This document shows, piece by piece, positions 36,051-44,806 of a stretch of DNA of 64,000 nucleotides. The stretch is from positions 1,667,001-1,731,000 of the forward strand of contig NZ_CP122539.1 in NCBI RefSeq assembly GCF_029853675.1, in the 5' to 3' direction. Each line of letters starts with the position of its first letter. Position 1 is the first letter of the stretch. The notes under the pieces are model-generated. The model was not told the DNA's origin. It searched no databases and saw nothing but the letters and a program-made list of their open reading frames with translations. This DNA is from Tenacibaculum tangerinum. Lineage in GTDB: Bacteria; Bacteroidota; Bacteroidia; Flavobacteriales; Flavobacteriaceae. The translations under genes and the position numbers were made by a program.

Positions 36051-36221
36051 CTAACCTGTCATTAAAATGACAAAAAAAACGTTGTTTTTTATAAAAAAGA
36101 AAATACAGTTTTTCTTTTTTAAGAATATGATAATTTTAAAAAATCGACGTAAAATAAAGAGGTTATCGACAATAAAAATGCTTTATTTGTAAGTCCTCAA
36201 CATTTAAAAATAGTATTTCTA

Positions 36222-37283
36222 ATGAAACCAGCAATTACAGGAACAGGAACTTTTATACCTTCAATCATAAAAGAAAACAGTAAGTTTAACGATAACGTCT
36301 TTTTAAATGCTGATGGTACTTCCTTCAGCAATCCGAATGCTGTAATTATTGAAAAGTTTAAATCGATTACTGGTATCGAAGAACGACGCTACGCAAAAGC
36401 TGAGTACAACACGTCTGACCTTGGTTTTTTTGCAGCAAAAAAAGCTATTGAAGATGCCAATATTACTGCTGAAGAATTAGACTATATTATTTTTGCTCAT
36501 AATTTCGGAGATGTAAAAGAAGGAGCTATTCAAAGCGATATTCTCCCCAGTTTGGCAACCCGTGTAAAATACTTGCTTGAAATTGAAAACCCTAATTGTG
36601 TAGCCTACGATATCTTATTTGGCTGTCCTGGGTGGATTGAAGGCGTTATTCAAGCACAAGCTTTTATAAAAGCTGGTATAGCTCAAAAATGCTTGGTTAT
36701 CGGAGCCGAAACACTCTCTAGAGTTATCGACGTAAACGATAGAGATTCTATGATTTATAGTGACGGTGCTGGTGCATGTATAGTTGAAGCTTCGGATAAA
36801 GATGACAGCGGAATTTTAAGTCATGCCTCACAAACCCATACAAAAGAGGAAGCTTATTATTTATTCTTTGGCAACTCTTTTGACAAGAACAAAGACAAGG
36901 ATATTCGCTATATAAAAATGCACGGACGAAAAATTTATGAATTTGCATTAAACAACGTTCCAAACGCAATGAAGATCGCTTTAGATAAAAGTGGGTTGAG
37001 TATTGACGACGTTAAAAAGGTTTTTATTCACCAGGCAAATGAGAAAATGGACGAAGCTATTATCAAACGCTTTTATCGACTGTATAAAAAACCGATTCCT
37101 GAAGGAGTAATGCCTATGAGTATTCACAAATTAGGAAATAGCTCAGTAGCCACAGTACCTACCCTACTCGACCTTGTTTTAAAAGGAAATATTGAAAACC
37201 AAGAAGTAAAAAAAGGAGAAGTTATTATTCTAGCCTCAGTAGGTGCTGGTATGAATATTAATGCAATTGTTTACAAGTATTGA
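36222..37283 (+). CDS. KAS III-like 3-oxoacyl-ACP synthase (FabH homologue)
   Basis: 353 aa, thiolase fold. The Cys-His-Asn triad is recognisable: Cys in FGCPGWIEG (near residue 134), His in VFIHQANEKMDEA (near 268) and Asn in LGNSSVATVPTLL (near 306). GAGACIVEAS and ASVGAGMNINAIVY are structural signatures. Compared with canonical FabH it is longer (353 versus about 320-330), with an extra N-terminal loop. Divergent KAS III proteins act in fatty-acid start, polyene (flexirubin, aryl polyene) and head-to-head olefin synthesis. Alone here, its substrate is unknown; it is not part of a visible fatty-acid operon. Confidence 0.88.
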   Translation: MKPAITGTGTFIPSIIKENSKFNDNVFLNADGTSFSNPNAVIIEKFKSITGIEERRYAKAEYNTSDLGFFAAKKAIEDANITAEELDYIIFAHNFGDVKEGAIQSDILPSLATRVKYLLEIENPNCVAYDILFGCPGWIEGVIQAQAFIKAGIAQKCLVIGAETLSRVIDVNDRDSMIYSDGAGACIVEASDKDDSGILSHASQTHTKEEAYYLFFGNSFDKNKDKDIRYIKMHGRKIYEFALNNVPNAMKIALDKSGLSIDDVKKVFIHQANEKMDEAIIKRFYRLYKKPIPEGVMPMSIHKLGNSSVATVPTLLDLVLKGNIENQEVKKGEVIILASVGAGMNINAIVYKY

Positions 37284-37343
37284 TAGTTTTTCAGTCGTAT
37301 TAATTTCTTATTAAATATTCTCGCAAATCTAAAATCTAAGTAC

Positions 37344-37351
37344 TATTTTTG
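37344..37351 (+). promoter_or_regulatory. -7 box abutting the guaA start
   Basis: TATTTTTG ends 4 bases before the ATG at 37355, which implies a leaderless or nearly leaderless message. The in-frame TTG at 37349 overlaps this box. Confidence 0.45.
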
Positions 37352-37354
37352 CGC

Positions 37355-38890
37355 ATGCAACAACACAACGTACTTATATTAGATTTCGGCTCGCAATACA
37401 CACAGTTAATTGCACGCCGCGTAAGAGAATTAAACATTTATTGTGAAATTCATCCTTACAACAAAATACCACAAAATTTAAACGATTTTAAAGCCGTAAT
37501 TCTTTCAGGAAGTCCATCTTCTGTTCGTTCAGAAGAAGCTCCACATCCAGATTTATCAGAAATTAGAGGTAAAAAACCTTTATTGGCAGTATGCTACGGA
37601 GCACAATATTTAGCGCATTTTTCTGGTGGACTGGTAGCTCCTTCCAATACACGTGAATATGGAAGAGCTAATTTATCTTATGTAAAAGCAGGTGAAGATT
37701 TCTTTAAAAATATTTCAGAAGGAAGTCAAGTTTGGATGAGTCATTCAGATACGATTAAAGAATTACCAACAGGCGGTATCTTATTAGCAAGTACTCACGA
37801 TGTTGAGAATGCTGCATACAAAATAGAGAATGAAACTACCTATGCCATTCAATTTCATCCTGAAGTGTATCATTCTACAGATGGTAAACAATTATTACAG
37901 AATTTTTTAGTTACTATAGCTGGAGTTGCTCAAACTTGGACACCAGATTCTTTTGTTGATGAAACGGTTACTGAGTTAAAAGCAAAGATAGGTGATGATA
38001 AAGTTGTTTTAGGACTCTCTGGAGGTGTAGATTCAACCGTTGCAGCAGTATTATTACATAAAGCAATAGGTGCTAATTTACATTGTATTTTTGTAAACAA
38101 CGGATTGTTACGTAAAAATGAATTTTCCGATGTATTAAAACAATACGAAGGAATGGGATTGAACGTTAAAGGTGTAGATGCTTCGGCACGTTTTTTGGAT
38201 GAACTCGCAGGTTTGAGTGAACCAGAGGCTAAACGCAAAGCTATTGGTAAAGTTTTTATTGATGTTTTTGACGACGAAGCACATCAAATAGAAGATGCAA
38301 AATGGTTAGCGCAAGGAACCATTTATCCTGACGTAATTGAATCGGTTTCTGTAAACGGAGGACCATCGGCAACGATAAAAAGTCATCATAATGTAGGTGG
38401 TTTACCTGATTTTATGAAGCTAAAAGTAGTAGAACCATTACGTATGATTTTTAAAGACGAAGTGCGTCGTGTAGGTGCTTCTATGGGGATTGACAAAGAG
38501 CTGTTAGGACGTCACCCATTTCCTGGACCTGGTTTAGGTATCAGAATCTTAGGAGATATTACGGCAGAAAAAGTTCGTATATTACAAGAAGTAGACGCTA
38601 TATTCATTAATGGATTGAAAGAAAATGGTTTGTACGACAAGGTATGGCAAGCAGGTGCCATTTTATTACCTGTAAATTCTGTAGGGGTAATGGGTGATGA
38701 GAGAACCTACGAAAAAGTAGTAGCGTTACGTGCCGTAGAAAGTACCGATGGTATGACTGCAGATTGGGTAAATTTGCCCTATGAATTTTTGCAAAAAACA
38801 TCGAATAAAATAATAAATAATGTGAAAGGTGTGAATAGAGTTGTATATGATATCAGCTCAAAACCGCCAGCAACTATAGAGTGGGAATAG
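37355..38890 (+). CDS. guaA: GMP synthase (glutamine-hydrolysing)
   Basis: 511 aa from the ATG at 37355 (a TTG two codons upstream also is in frame). It aminates XMP to GMP. The class I glutaminase domain (1-195) has the catalytic Cys in [12 protein letters not shown] and His/Glu in FHPEVYHS. The N-type ATP pyrophosphatase domain has the PP-loop [13 protein letters not shown] (about 222-234). The dimerisation domain ends in KPPATIEWE, the near-invariant C-terminus. It precedes the LysM lipoprotein gene by 25 bases. Confidence 0.97.
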   Translation: MQQHNVLILDFGSQYTQLIARRVRELNIYCEIHPYNKIPQNLNDFKAVILSGSPSSVRSEEAPHPDLSEIRGKKPLLAVCYGAQYLAHFSGGLVAPSNTREYGRANLSYVKAGEDFFKNISEGSQVWMSHSDTIKELPTGGILLASTHDVENAAYKIENETTYAIQFHPEVYHSTDGKQLLQNFLVTIAGVAQTWTPDSFVDETVTELKAKIGDDKVVLGLSGGVDSTVAAVLLHKAIGANLHCIFVNNGLLRKNEFSDVLKQYEGMGLNVKGVDASARFLDELAGLSEPEAKRKAIGKVFIDVFDDEAHQIEDAKWLAQGTIYPDVIESVSVNGGPSATIKSHHNVGGLPDFMKLKVVEPLRMIFKDEVRRVGASMGIDKELLGRHPFPGPGLGIRILGDITAEKVRILQEVDAIFINGLKENGLYDKVWQAGAILLPVNSVGVMGDERTYEKVVALRAVESTDGMTADWVNLPYEFLQKTSNKIINNVKGVNRVVYDISSKPPATIEWE

Positions 38891-38915
38891 TTTTTTACAA
38901 ATAACAACAAATTAG

Positions 38916-40748
38916 ATGAAGAAATTACAGTTTTTATTTTTAGCTTTTATCTTAACCTTCACCATTTCTTGTGGGCAGCAAAAACGCTACATCTCTTATA
39001 AAGTTCAAGAAGGAGAAACTATGAGAGATATTGCGAATCGCTTGGATATAAAGACAAAGGATTTATTACGTTTAAATCCCGATGTTGGAAGAAACCCAGG
39101 TGCCAATACGGTAATTGTAATTCCGAATCCTAAAATTAAAAAAAGTACTTCTTCATCTAGTGATACTGCTTCTTCATCAAAAGAAAAGGAAACAGTAGAT
39201 GATAATACCAATAATGAAGACCTTACTTCTGAAGCTAACGATACTATTTTCAAGCAGACCGTGGTTGAATATGAAACTCACACGGTGCAAAAAGGAGAAA
39301 CCGTATATCGAATTACGAGACAATACGGTATTACTAAGGACGACTTAATTAAATACAATCCTGAATACACCAATATTCAAAGCAACAATTTAAGCATCGG
39401 TCAGGTATTGAAAGTAAAAGCTATCGAAAAAACAATTACGATAGATAAAGCAGCGGTTTTAAAGAATTTTTTAACTCATACTGTAGTTAAGGATGAAACT
39501 GTTTTTGGCTTAACTCGTTTCTATAATATCACTAAAGAAGATTTACTACGATTGAATCCTGAATATCCTGATTTAGTTGACAACAATCTTTCAATTGGGC
39601 AATTACTTAAAATTAAACCTATTGAAGAAGTAAACGAAGAGGAAAATTACACCTTTTACAAGGATGAAATAATGGAAGACACCTCTATTAACCTTTCCAT
39701 TTTACTTCCTTTCAAAGCTGATGAATATTCAGAAAAAACAAGTAACGATATTTTTGATGGAAATCAACTAGCAAATATGGTAACCGATTTTTATATGGGT
39801 GCTGAAATAGCTATTGATTCTATTATAAAACAAGGAATACAGATTAATGTAGCTGTTTTTGACACAGGTAATAGAGGAGAAAATATTACTGACATACTGA
39901 ATGACAACAAGTTAGAGAATACCGATGTGATTGTTGGTCCTTTTTATTCTGATAAAGCAGAAGAGGTGGCTCGTGATATAAATGTACCCGTTGTTTTTCC
40001 TCACTACTCTAGCAAACAAAATAAATTTTCTTCTTCTAAGTTGATAAAAACCTCACCAGAAAAAGAAAGCTATACAAATTACCTAGCTTCCTACTTAAAA
40101 GCTAGTTATAAAGATCAAGAGATTTTCATTGTAAGTGATGATGAAAAAGCAACAAATACAAGAGTTTCTAAAATCATTTCCGAATTAAAAAAACATGATA
40201 GTATTCATGATATTCATGTTTTAAAACCAAAAAATGGCTATATAAAAAGAGTACGATTTACTGAAAAAATGCCTACGGAAAGACATAATTGGGTCATTAT
40301 TGCTTCTGATGATAATGTCGTTGTGGCAGATGCTTTGAACAGTATGATTAGCCTACCTGACAAGATCAATGTGCAAGTTTTTGCTATTGACAAGGGTGAA
40401 GCTTATGACAAAATTGATAATAATAAGTTAGCTCAAATTAACTTTACGTATGTTTCTAACACGTATACAGATGAAGATGCTATAGAAACAAAAGCTTTTA
40501 ACAAGAAATACTTCCAGAAGAATAATACAATTCCCACCGATTATGCTATCAAAGGATTTGACATTACGTATGATATTCTCATGCGTTTGGCTTCTGGAAA
40601 TGACCTGAAAGAAACCTTCGAAAAGGGAGTTTCTTTACGTGTTGAAAATAAGTTTGATTATAAAAAGAAAGTCCTTGGAAGCAGCTACAATAGGGGTTTG
40701 TTTGTTATTAAATATAATAGAGATCTTAGTTTAAGCAGATTAAGATAA
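38916..40748 (+). CDS. Lipoprotein with three LysM domains and a periplasmic-binding-like C-terminus
   Basis: 610 aa. Lipoprotein signal with Cys19 (LTFTISC). LysM domains at about residues 28-73, 124-169 and 188-233, each with the V/KxGETxxxIxxxY pattern and NP-SIGQ endings; a Ser/Asp-rich linker separates the first from the second. The C-terminal half (about 258-605) has alternating strands and helices like a type 1 periplasmic binding protein (NLSILLPFKADEYS, DVIVGPFYSDKAEEVARDI). This recalls LpoA/LppC-type lipoproteins that activate peptidoglycan synthases. Probably a wall-binding outer-membrane lipoprotein; function is inferred. It commonly follows guaA in Flavobacteriia. Confidence 0.88.
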   Translation: MKKLQFLFLAFILTFTISCGQQKRYISYKVQEGETMRDIANRLDIKTKDLLRLNPDVGRNPGANTVIVIPNPKIKKSTSSSSDTASSSKEKETVDDNTNNEDLTSEANDTIFKQTVVEYETHTVQKGETVYRITRQYGITKDDLIKYNPEYTNIQSNNLSIGQVLKVKAIEKTITIDKAAVLKNFLTHTVVKDETVFGLTRFYNITKEDLLRLNPEYPDLVDNNLSIGQLLKIKPIEEVNEEENYTFYKDEIMEDTSINLSILLPFKADEYSEKTSNDIFDGNQLANMVTDFYMGAEIAIDSIIKQGIQINVAVFDTGNRGENITDILNDNKLENTDVIVGPFYSDKAEEVARDINVPVVFPHYSSKQNKFSSSKLIKTSPEKESYTNYLASYLKASYKDQEIFIVSDDEKATNTRVSKIISELKKHDSIHDIHVLKPKNGYIKRVRFTEKMPTERHNWVIIASDDNVVVADALNSMISLPDKINVQVFAIDKGEAYDKIDNNKLAQINFTYVSNTYTDEDAIETKAFNKKYFQKNNTIPTDYAIKGFDITYDILMRLASGNDLKETFEKGVSLRVENKFDYKKKVLGSSYNRGLFVIKYNRDLSLSRLR

Positions 40749-40772
40749 CCTACTTCAAATAAAAGTAATCAC

Positions 40773-40807
40773 ATCCGAAATTATAGCATTAGTTTCGGAT
40801 TTTTTTA
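40773..40807. terminator. Terminator between the LysM gene and the rml operon
   Basis: Stem ATCCGAAA/TTTCGGAT with a 12-base loop and seven T on the right; the T tract is part of the 3' end of the convergent rmlB gene. Confidence 0.75.
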
Positions 40808-41854
40808 TGATTCGTATAGCTGCTGATAGTACTTTTGGTAGTCTCCGCTCGTTACATTATGTACCCAATCTTCATTTGTCAAATACCACTGTACCGTTTT
40901 TTTAATTCCTTCTTCAAACTGTAAAGAAGGCTCCCAACCTAACTGCATTTTAAGTTTTGATGCGTCTATTGCATAACGATAATCATGCCCTGCTCTATCT
41001 TTAATATACGTAATTAGTTTTTCAGAAGTTCCTTCTTCTCTACCTAACTGCTTATCTACTGTTTTTATAAGAAGATGTATCAAGTCGATATTTTTCCACT
41101 CATTAAATCCGCCAATGTTATAGGTTTCTCCTAATTTTCCTTGATGAAAAATACGATCGATTGCTCGAGCGTGGTCTTCTACATATAACCAATCTCGAAC
41201 ATTTTCTCCTTTTCCGTAGACTGGTAAAGGCTTGTTTTTACAAATATTATTGATAAATAATGGAATTAGCTTCTCAGGAAATTGATGCGAACCATAATTA
41301 TTGGAGCAGTTAGAAATTACAATCGGCAATCCATAGGTATTGTGATAAGCTCTTACAAAATGGTCTGACGATGCTTTGGATGCTGAATAAGGCGATTTTG
41401 GATTGTAAGGAGTCTGTTCTGTAAAAAAGCCATCGTCTCCCAAGCTTCCATAGACCTCATCGGTAGAAATATGATAAAAACGTTTTCCTTCAAAATTACC
41501 ATTCCAACTATTTTTCGCCGCTTCTAACAAATTCAATGTTCCGTAAACATTCGTTCTTACAAATGATAATGGATTGGTAATAGAACGGTCTACATGCGAC
41601 TCTGCAGCTAAGTGAATGACACCATCAAATATATACTTAGTAAACAGTTTTTTTACCAAATCTTCATCACAAACATCACCCTTAACAAAGGTGTAATTCG
41701 GACGCCCCTCAATATCTTTTAAATTTTCTAGATTGCCTGCATAAGTCAACGCATCTAAGTTAACAATATGATATTCAGGGTAGGTATTCACAAATAAGCG
41801 AACTACATGTGAACCTATAAAACCTGCTCCTCCTGTTATTAAAATGTATTTCAT
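40805..41854 (-). CDS. rmlB: dTDP-glucose 4,6-dehydratase
   Basis: 349 aa from the ATG at 41854, right before MKYILITGGAGFIGSH; a TTG 27 bases further upstream is in frame but would put nine unrelated residues before the NAD site. SDR fold: GGAGFIGS (residues 8-15), STDEVYGSLG (Thr and Asp/Glu catalytic, about 132-141) and YSASKASSDH (Tyr/Lys, about 160-169). It turns dTDP-glucose into dTDP-4-keto-6-deoxyglucose. It is the last gene of the long minus-strand polysaccharide cluster and follows rmlC closely. Confidence 0.95.
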   Translation of the reverse strand: MKYILITGGAGFIGSHVVRLFVNTYPEYHIVNLDALTYAGNLENLKDIEGRPNYTFVKGDVCDEDLVKKLFTKYIFDGVIHLAAESHVDRSITNPLSFVRTNVYGTLNLLEAAKNSWNGNFEGKRFYHISTDEVYGSLGDDGFFTEQTPYNPKSPYSASKASSDHFVRAYHNTYGLPIVISNCSNNYGSHQFPEKLIPLFINNICKNKPLPVYGKGENVRDWLYVEDHARAIDRIFHQGKLGETYNIGGFNEWKNIDLIHLLIKTVDKQLGREEGTSEKLITYIKDRAGHDYRYAIDASKLKMQLGWEPSLQFEEGIKKTVQWYLTNEDWVHNVTSGDYQKYYQQLYES

Positions 41855-41886
41855 AAAAAGTTTAGTATATAAACTCCTCAAAGTTA

Positions 41887-42441
41887 CTAATAAATGAATG
41901 GAGTTTGTAATGCTTTAAAAGTAGAAAGCTGTTGGTCTTTTGAAGAAAGTATCACTTTCTTTGGATTGATTTTCCAGTCGATATTTAACGTTGTGTCGTT
42001 CCAAACAATTCCTGAGTCGTATTCAAGGGCATACCAATTATCTACTTTATATGCAAAAATAGCTTCTTTAGATAAAGTTACAAATCCATGAGCAAAACCT
42101 CTCGGAATAAACACTTGCTTTTTATTTTCTTCGGATAATTCTACAGCAATATGCTTTCCATAAGTAGGCGAGTTTTTTCTAACATCTATTACTACATCTA
42201 AGACTTTTCCTTGTACACAACGCACTAGCTTTGCTTGAGCATACGGTGGTTTTTGGAAATGCAAGCCTCGTAAAGCACCAAAAGTCGATTTCGATTCATT
42301 GTCTTGCACAAAGTTTACTTGCCCTATATTTTCTTCAAATTCTTTCTGGTTGAACGATTCAAAAAAATACCCTCTTTGATCTCCAAAAACTTTGGGTTCA
42401 ATAACAACAACTTCAGGAATATCCGTTTTTGTAAAATTCAT
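41887..42441 (-). CDS. rmlC: dTDP-4-dehydrorhamnose 3,5-epimerase
   Basis: 184 aa cupin. Catalytic His in LRGLHFQKPP (about residue 61) and Tyr in AYKVDNWYALEYDSG (about 130-144); PRGFAHGFVTL and KSPTYGKH-type strands are typical. It epimerises C3 and C5 of dTDP-4-keto-6-deoxyglucose to the L-rhamno form. Only two bases separate it from rmlA. No rmlD (final reductase) follows in this cluster. Confidence 0.95.
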   Translation of the reverse strand: MNFTKTDIPEVVVIEPKVFGDQRGYFFESFNQKEFEENIGQVNFVQDNESKSTFGALRGLHFQKPPYAQAKLVRCVQGKVLDVVIDVRKNSPTYGKHIAVELSEENKKQVFIPRGFAHGFVTLSKEAIFAYKVDNWYALEYDSGIVWNDTTLNIDWKINPKKVILSSKDQQLSTFKALQTPFIY

Positions 42442-42443
42442 CG

Positions 42444-43319
42444 TTACTCTTTTCCTATGTTAACTAAGTATTGTCCGTAGCTACTTTTTTGCAAGGGTGC
42501 TGCCAATTTTCTAATTTGTTCTTTATTGATATACCCCATATACAAAGCTATCTCTTCTATACAAGCTACTTTTAACCCTTGACGTTTTTCTATAGTTTCA
42601 ATAAACTGACTTGCTTCTAATAAAGAATCATGCGTTCCTGTATCTAACCATGCATAGCCACGACCCATCAATGCAACTTTTAACTGGTCGTTTTCTAAAT
42701 AATATCGATTCACGGACGTAATTTCTAATTCTCCTCTTTGAGAAGGTTGTACATCTTTAGCTACTTCTATCACATTATTCGGATAAAAATACAAGCCAAC
42801 TACGGCATAATTAGACGTTGGATTCGTTGGTTTTTCGATGATAGAAATCGCCCTTCCATCATCATCAAAATCCACCACACCGTAGCGTTGTGGGTCTTTG
42901 ACAGTATAGCCAAAAATAGTGGCTTTATTTTCTTTCTTAACATTGTTTATCGCAGCTTGCAATAGTTCAGGTAATCCATGTCCGTAGAAGATATTGTCTC
43001 CTAAGATTAAACATACATCATCACTTCCTATAAACTCTTCACCAATAATGAATGCTTGCGCCAATCCATCTGGTGAAGGTTGTTCGGCATAACTCAGTTG
43101 AATCCCTAAGTCACTTCCATCTCCTAATAACTTTTGAAAACTTGGCAAATCTTCTGGAGTAGAAATAATCAAAATTTCTCGAATACCAGCCAACATCAAT
43201 ACCGATAAAGGATAGTAAATCATCGGTTTATCGTACACAGGAAGCAGCTGTTTAGAGACTCCTTTAGTGATAGGATATAACCGTGTTCCTGATCCGCCTG
43301 CTAGTATGATGCCTTTCAT
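42444..43319 (-). CDS. rmlA: Glucose-1-phosphate thymidylyltransferase
   Basis: 291 aa. Nucleotidyltransferase signature [20 protein letters not shown] (residues 6-25), substrate-binding [10 protein letters not shown] (about 108-117) and the short C-terminal allosteric region with [11 protein letters not shown]. The length is that of the short homotetrameric RmlA. It makes dTDP-glucose from dTTP and glucose-1-phosphate, the entry to the rml pathway. First of the rmlACB group; it follows the sugar transferase gene by 6 bases. Confidence 0.95.
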   Translation of the reverse strand: MKGIILAGGSGTRLYPITKGVSKQLLPVYDKPMIYYPLSVLMLAGIREILIISTPEDLPSFQKLLGDGSDLGIQLSYAEQPSPDGLAQAFIIGEEFIGSDDVCLILGDNIFYGHGLPELLQAAINNVKKENKATIFGYTVKDPQRYGVVDFDDDGRAISIIEKPTNPTSNYAVVGLYFYPNNVIEVAKDVQPSQRGELEITSVNRYYLENDQLKVALMGRGYAWLDTGTHDSLLEASQFIETIEKRQGLKVACIEEIALYMGYINKEQIRKLAAPLQKSSYGQYLVNIGKE

Positions 43320-43325
43320 ATAGAT

Positions 43326-43877
43326 TTATTCTTTTATTCTATCTCCAGAACCTTTACCTCCAACTGTTGCTAAAATATAATGAAAATATTTTTTTACCGT
43401 TAACGATTCTAACATTTCAGCGTCAATCTCTGCAAGCTTTTTAGGAGTAGACATATCTACTTCATTTATTTGAGCTAAACCAGTGATACCTGGTAAAAAG
43501 TTATATACTCCTCTTTTACTCCTCTCTTTAATTAACTCTTCTTGATTAAAAAGATTAGGTCTCGGTCCTACCAAGCTCATATCTCCTTTTAATACATTAA
43601 TAAGTTGTGGTAATTCATCTAATTTTGAACTTCTTAAAAAAGTTCCTAATTTTGTTACTGAACTACTATTAGCTAGATGCGTTGCTACTGATTGAGTACT
43701 AACACTCATAGTCCTGAACTTTAATAGCGTAAATGACTTTTGATTTTTACCTACTCTTTCTTGTTTAAAAAGCGGTGAACCAGTATCAAACAACCCTAAT
43801 ACATATATGGCTAACCCTATTGGCCATAAAAGTAAAATTCCAAAAAGTGAAAATACAAAATCAAAAAATCGTATCAT
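43326..43877 (-). CDS. Initiating sugar-phosphate transferase (minimal monotopic PGT)
   Basis: 183 aa. Only the catalytic core of the polyprenol-phosphate sugar transferase family is present: one re-entrant hydrophobic segment (about 5-28), then KQERVGKNQKSFTLLKFRTM (about 38-57), LRSSKLDELPQLINVLKGDM (about 80-99) and SLVGPRPN. The size equals the small PglC/WreU-type enzymes rather than the long WbaP type. It would load the first sugar-1-phosphate on undecaprenyl phosphate. The adjacent SDR (43880) and the distant 4,6-dehydratase (915) suggest that the sugar is QuiNAc or FucNAc. Confidence 0.92.
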   Translation of the reverse strand: MIRFFDFVFSLFGILLLWPIGLAIYVLGLFDTGSPLFKQERVGKNQKSFTLLKFRTMSVSTQSVATHLANSSSVTKLGTFLRSSKLDELPQLINVLKGDMSLVGPRPNLFNQEELIKERSKRGVYNFLPGITGLAQINEVDMSTPKKLAEIDAEMLESLTVKKYFHYILATVGGKGSGDRIKE

Positions 43878-43879
43878 AG

Positions 43880-44806
43880 TTATTCCGTAAAGCTTTTAAT
43901 TGTTTTTATTATTCCTTCTCTTGTACTCAATGGGAACTCATTAATTCCTAAGGCACTTTTTATTTTTTTGTTTGAAACCACATAGTCCTCTGTCAATTTT
44001 TGAACTCTTTCTGAATTAATTGGAAATGATAATATGTCTCCAAGTTTTGCTAACATATTAATGAATACTTTAGGAGTGTTAAATATCCTCACATTTTTAT
44101 TAACTCCTACACCTATTGTTTTCACCAATTCATTTGTTGATAAGGATTCATCATCTGCTACATTATACACACCCGACTGAATATCTTTATTTTCTACTAA
44201 TTCTTTGATTACAAAACAAAGATTTTCAACTGCTAAAAATGATCGTTTATTTTCATATTTCCCTAAAGGATAAGGAATTCCTTTGGATACAAAATTATAT
44301 AACAAATTCAGGTTTCCTTTATTATTAGGTCCATGAATCATACAAGGACGTAAAATATAAACTCTTTTGTTTTCCGGAATTTCTTTTGACAAAATATACT
44401 GTTCAGCAGCTAACTTTGATTTTCCATAGGCTGTAACCGGATTTGACTTATGATTTTCATCAAGTATACCTTCAACTTCATCAGCAGTAGCTTTTACAGA
44501 ACTCATATAAATGAAAACTTCACAGTCACTGTTTAAAAAATTATCAAATAAAGTTTTAGTCAACTCAGTGTTTACCTCAAAATATTCTTTTTCTTCTGAT
44601 GTGTTTTTTAAATCATGTGCTTTCCCTGCGAGGTGAATAAAAGTATTATATGATGATAATAGTTCTTTTGATAAGTCTTTATAACTTAAATTATTGTCAA
44701 TTTTACTTCTGGAAACACCATCCAAAACATATTGCTTATTTAAATAGTTTTCTAAGTTTTGTCCTACAAAGCCAGAAATTCCAGTAATTATTAAATTATG
44801 TTTCAT
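43880..44806 (-). CDS. NAD-dependent SDR epimerase/reductase (WbpV/WreQ-like)
   Basis: 308 aa from the ATG at 44806 (MKHNLIITGISGFVGQNL); the in-frame ATG at 44830 would put eight residues before it and overlap the previous gene further. Extended SDR: TGISGFVGQ (7-15), catalytic Ser in YMSSVKATADE, Tyr/Lys in YGKSKLAAEQ (about 133-142), and LRPCMIHGP. Family members next to initiating transferases are 4-keto reductases that make UDP-QuiNAc, or 4-epimerases. A role as replacement for the missing RmlD is a possible alternative. It overlaps the upstream glycosyltransferase gene by 11 bases. Confidence 0.87.
   Translation of the reverse strand: MKHNLIITGISGFVGQNLENYLNKQYVLDGVSRSKIDNNLSYKDLSKELLSSYNTFIHLAGKAHDLKNTSEEKEYFEVNTELTKTLFDNFLNSDCEVFIYMSSVKATADEVEGILDENHKSNPVTAYGKSKLAAEQYILSKEIPENKRVYILRPCMIHGPNNKGNLNLLYNFVSKGIPYPLGKYENKRSFLAVENLCFVIKELVENKDIQSGVYNVADDESLSTNELVKTIGVGVNKNVRIFNTPKVFINMLAKLGDILSFPINSERVQKLTEDYVVSNKKIKSALGINEFPLSTREGIIKTIKSFTE

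Noticed and set aside
36057..36090. Terminator after cdd
   Set aside because: A short TGTCATT/AATGACA stem is followed by A, not T; it is too weak to call.
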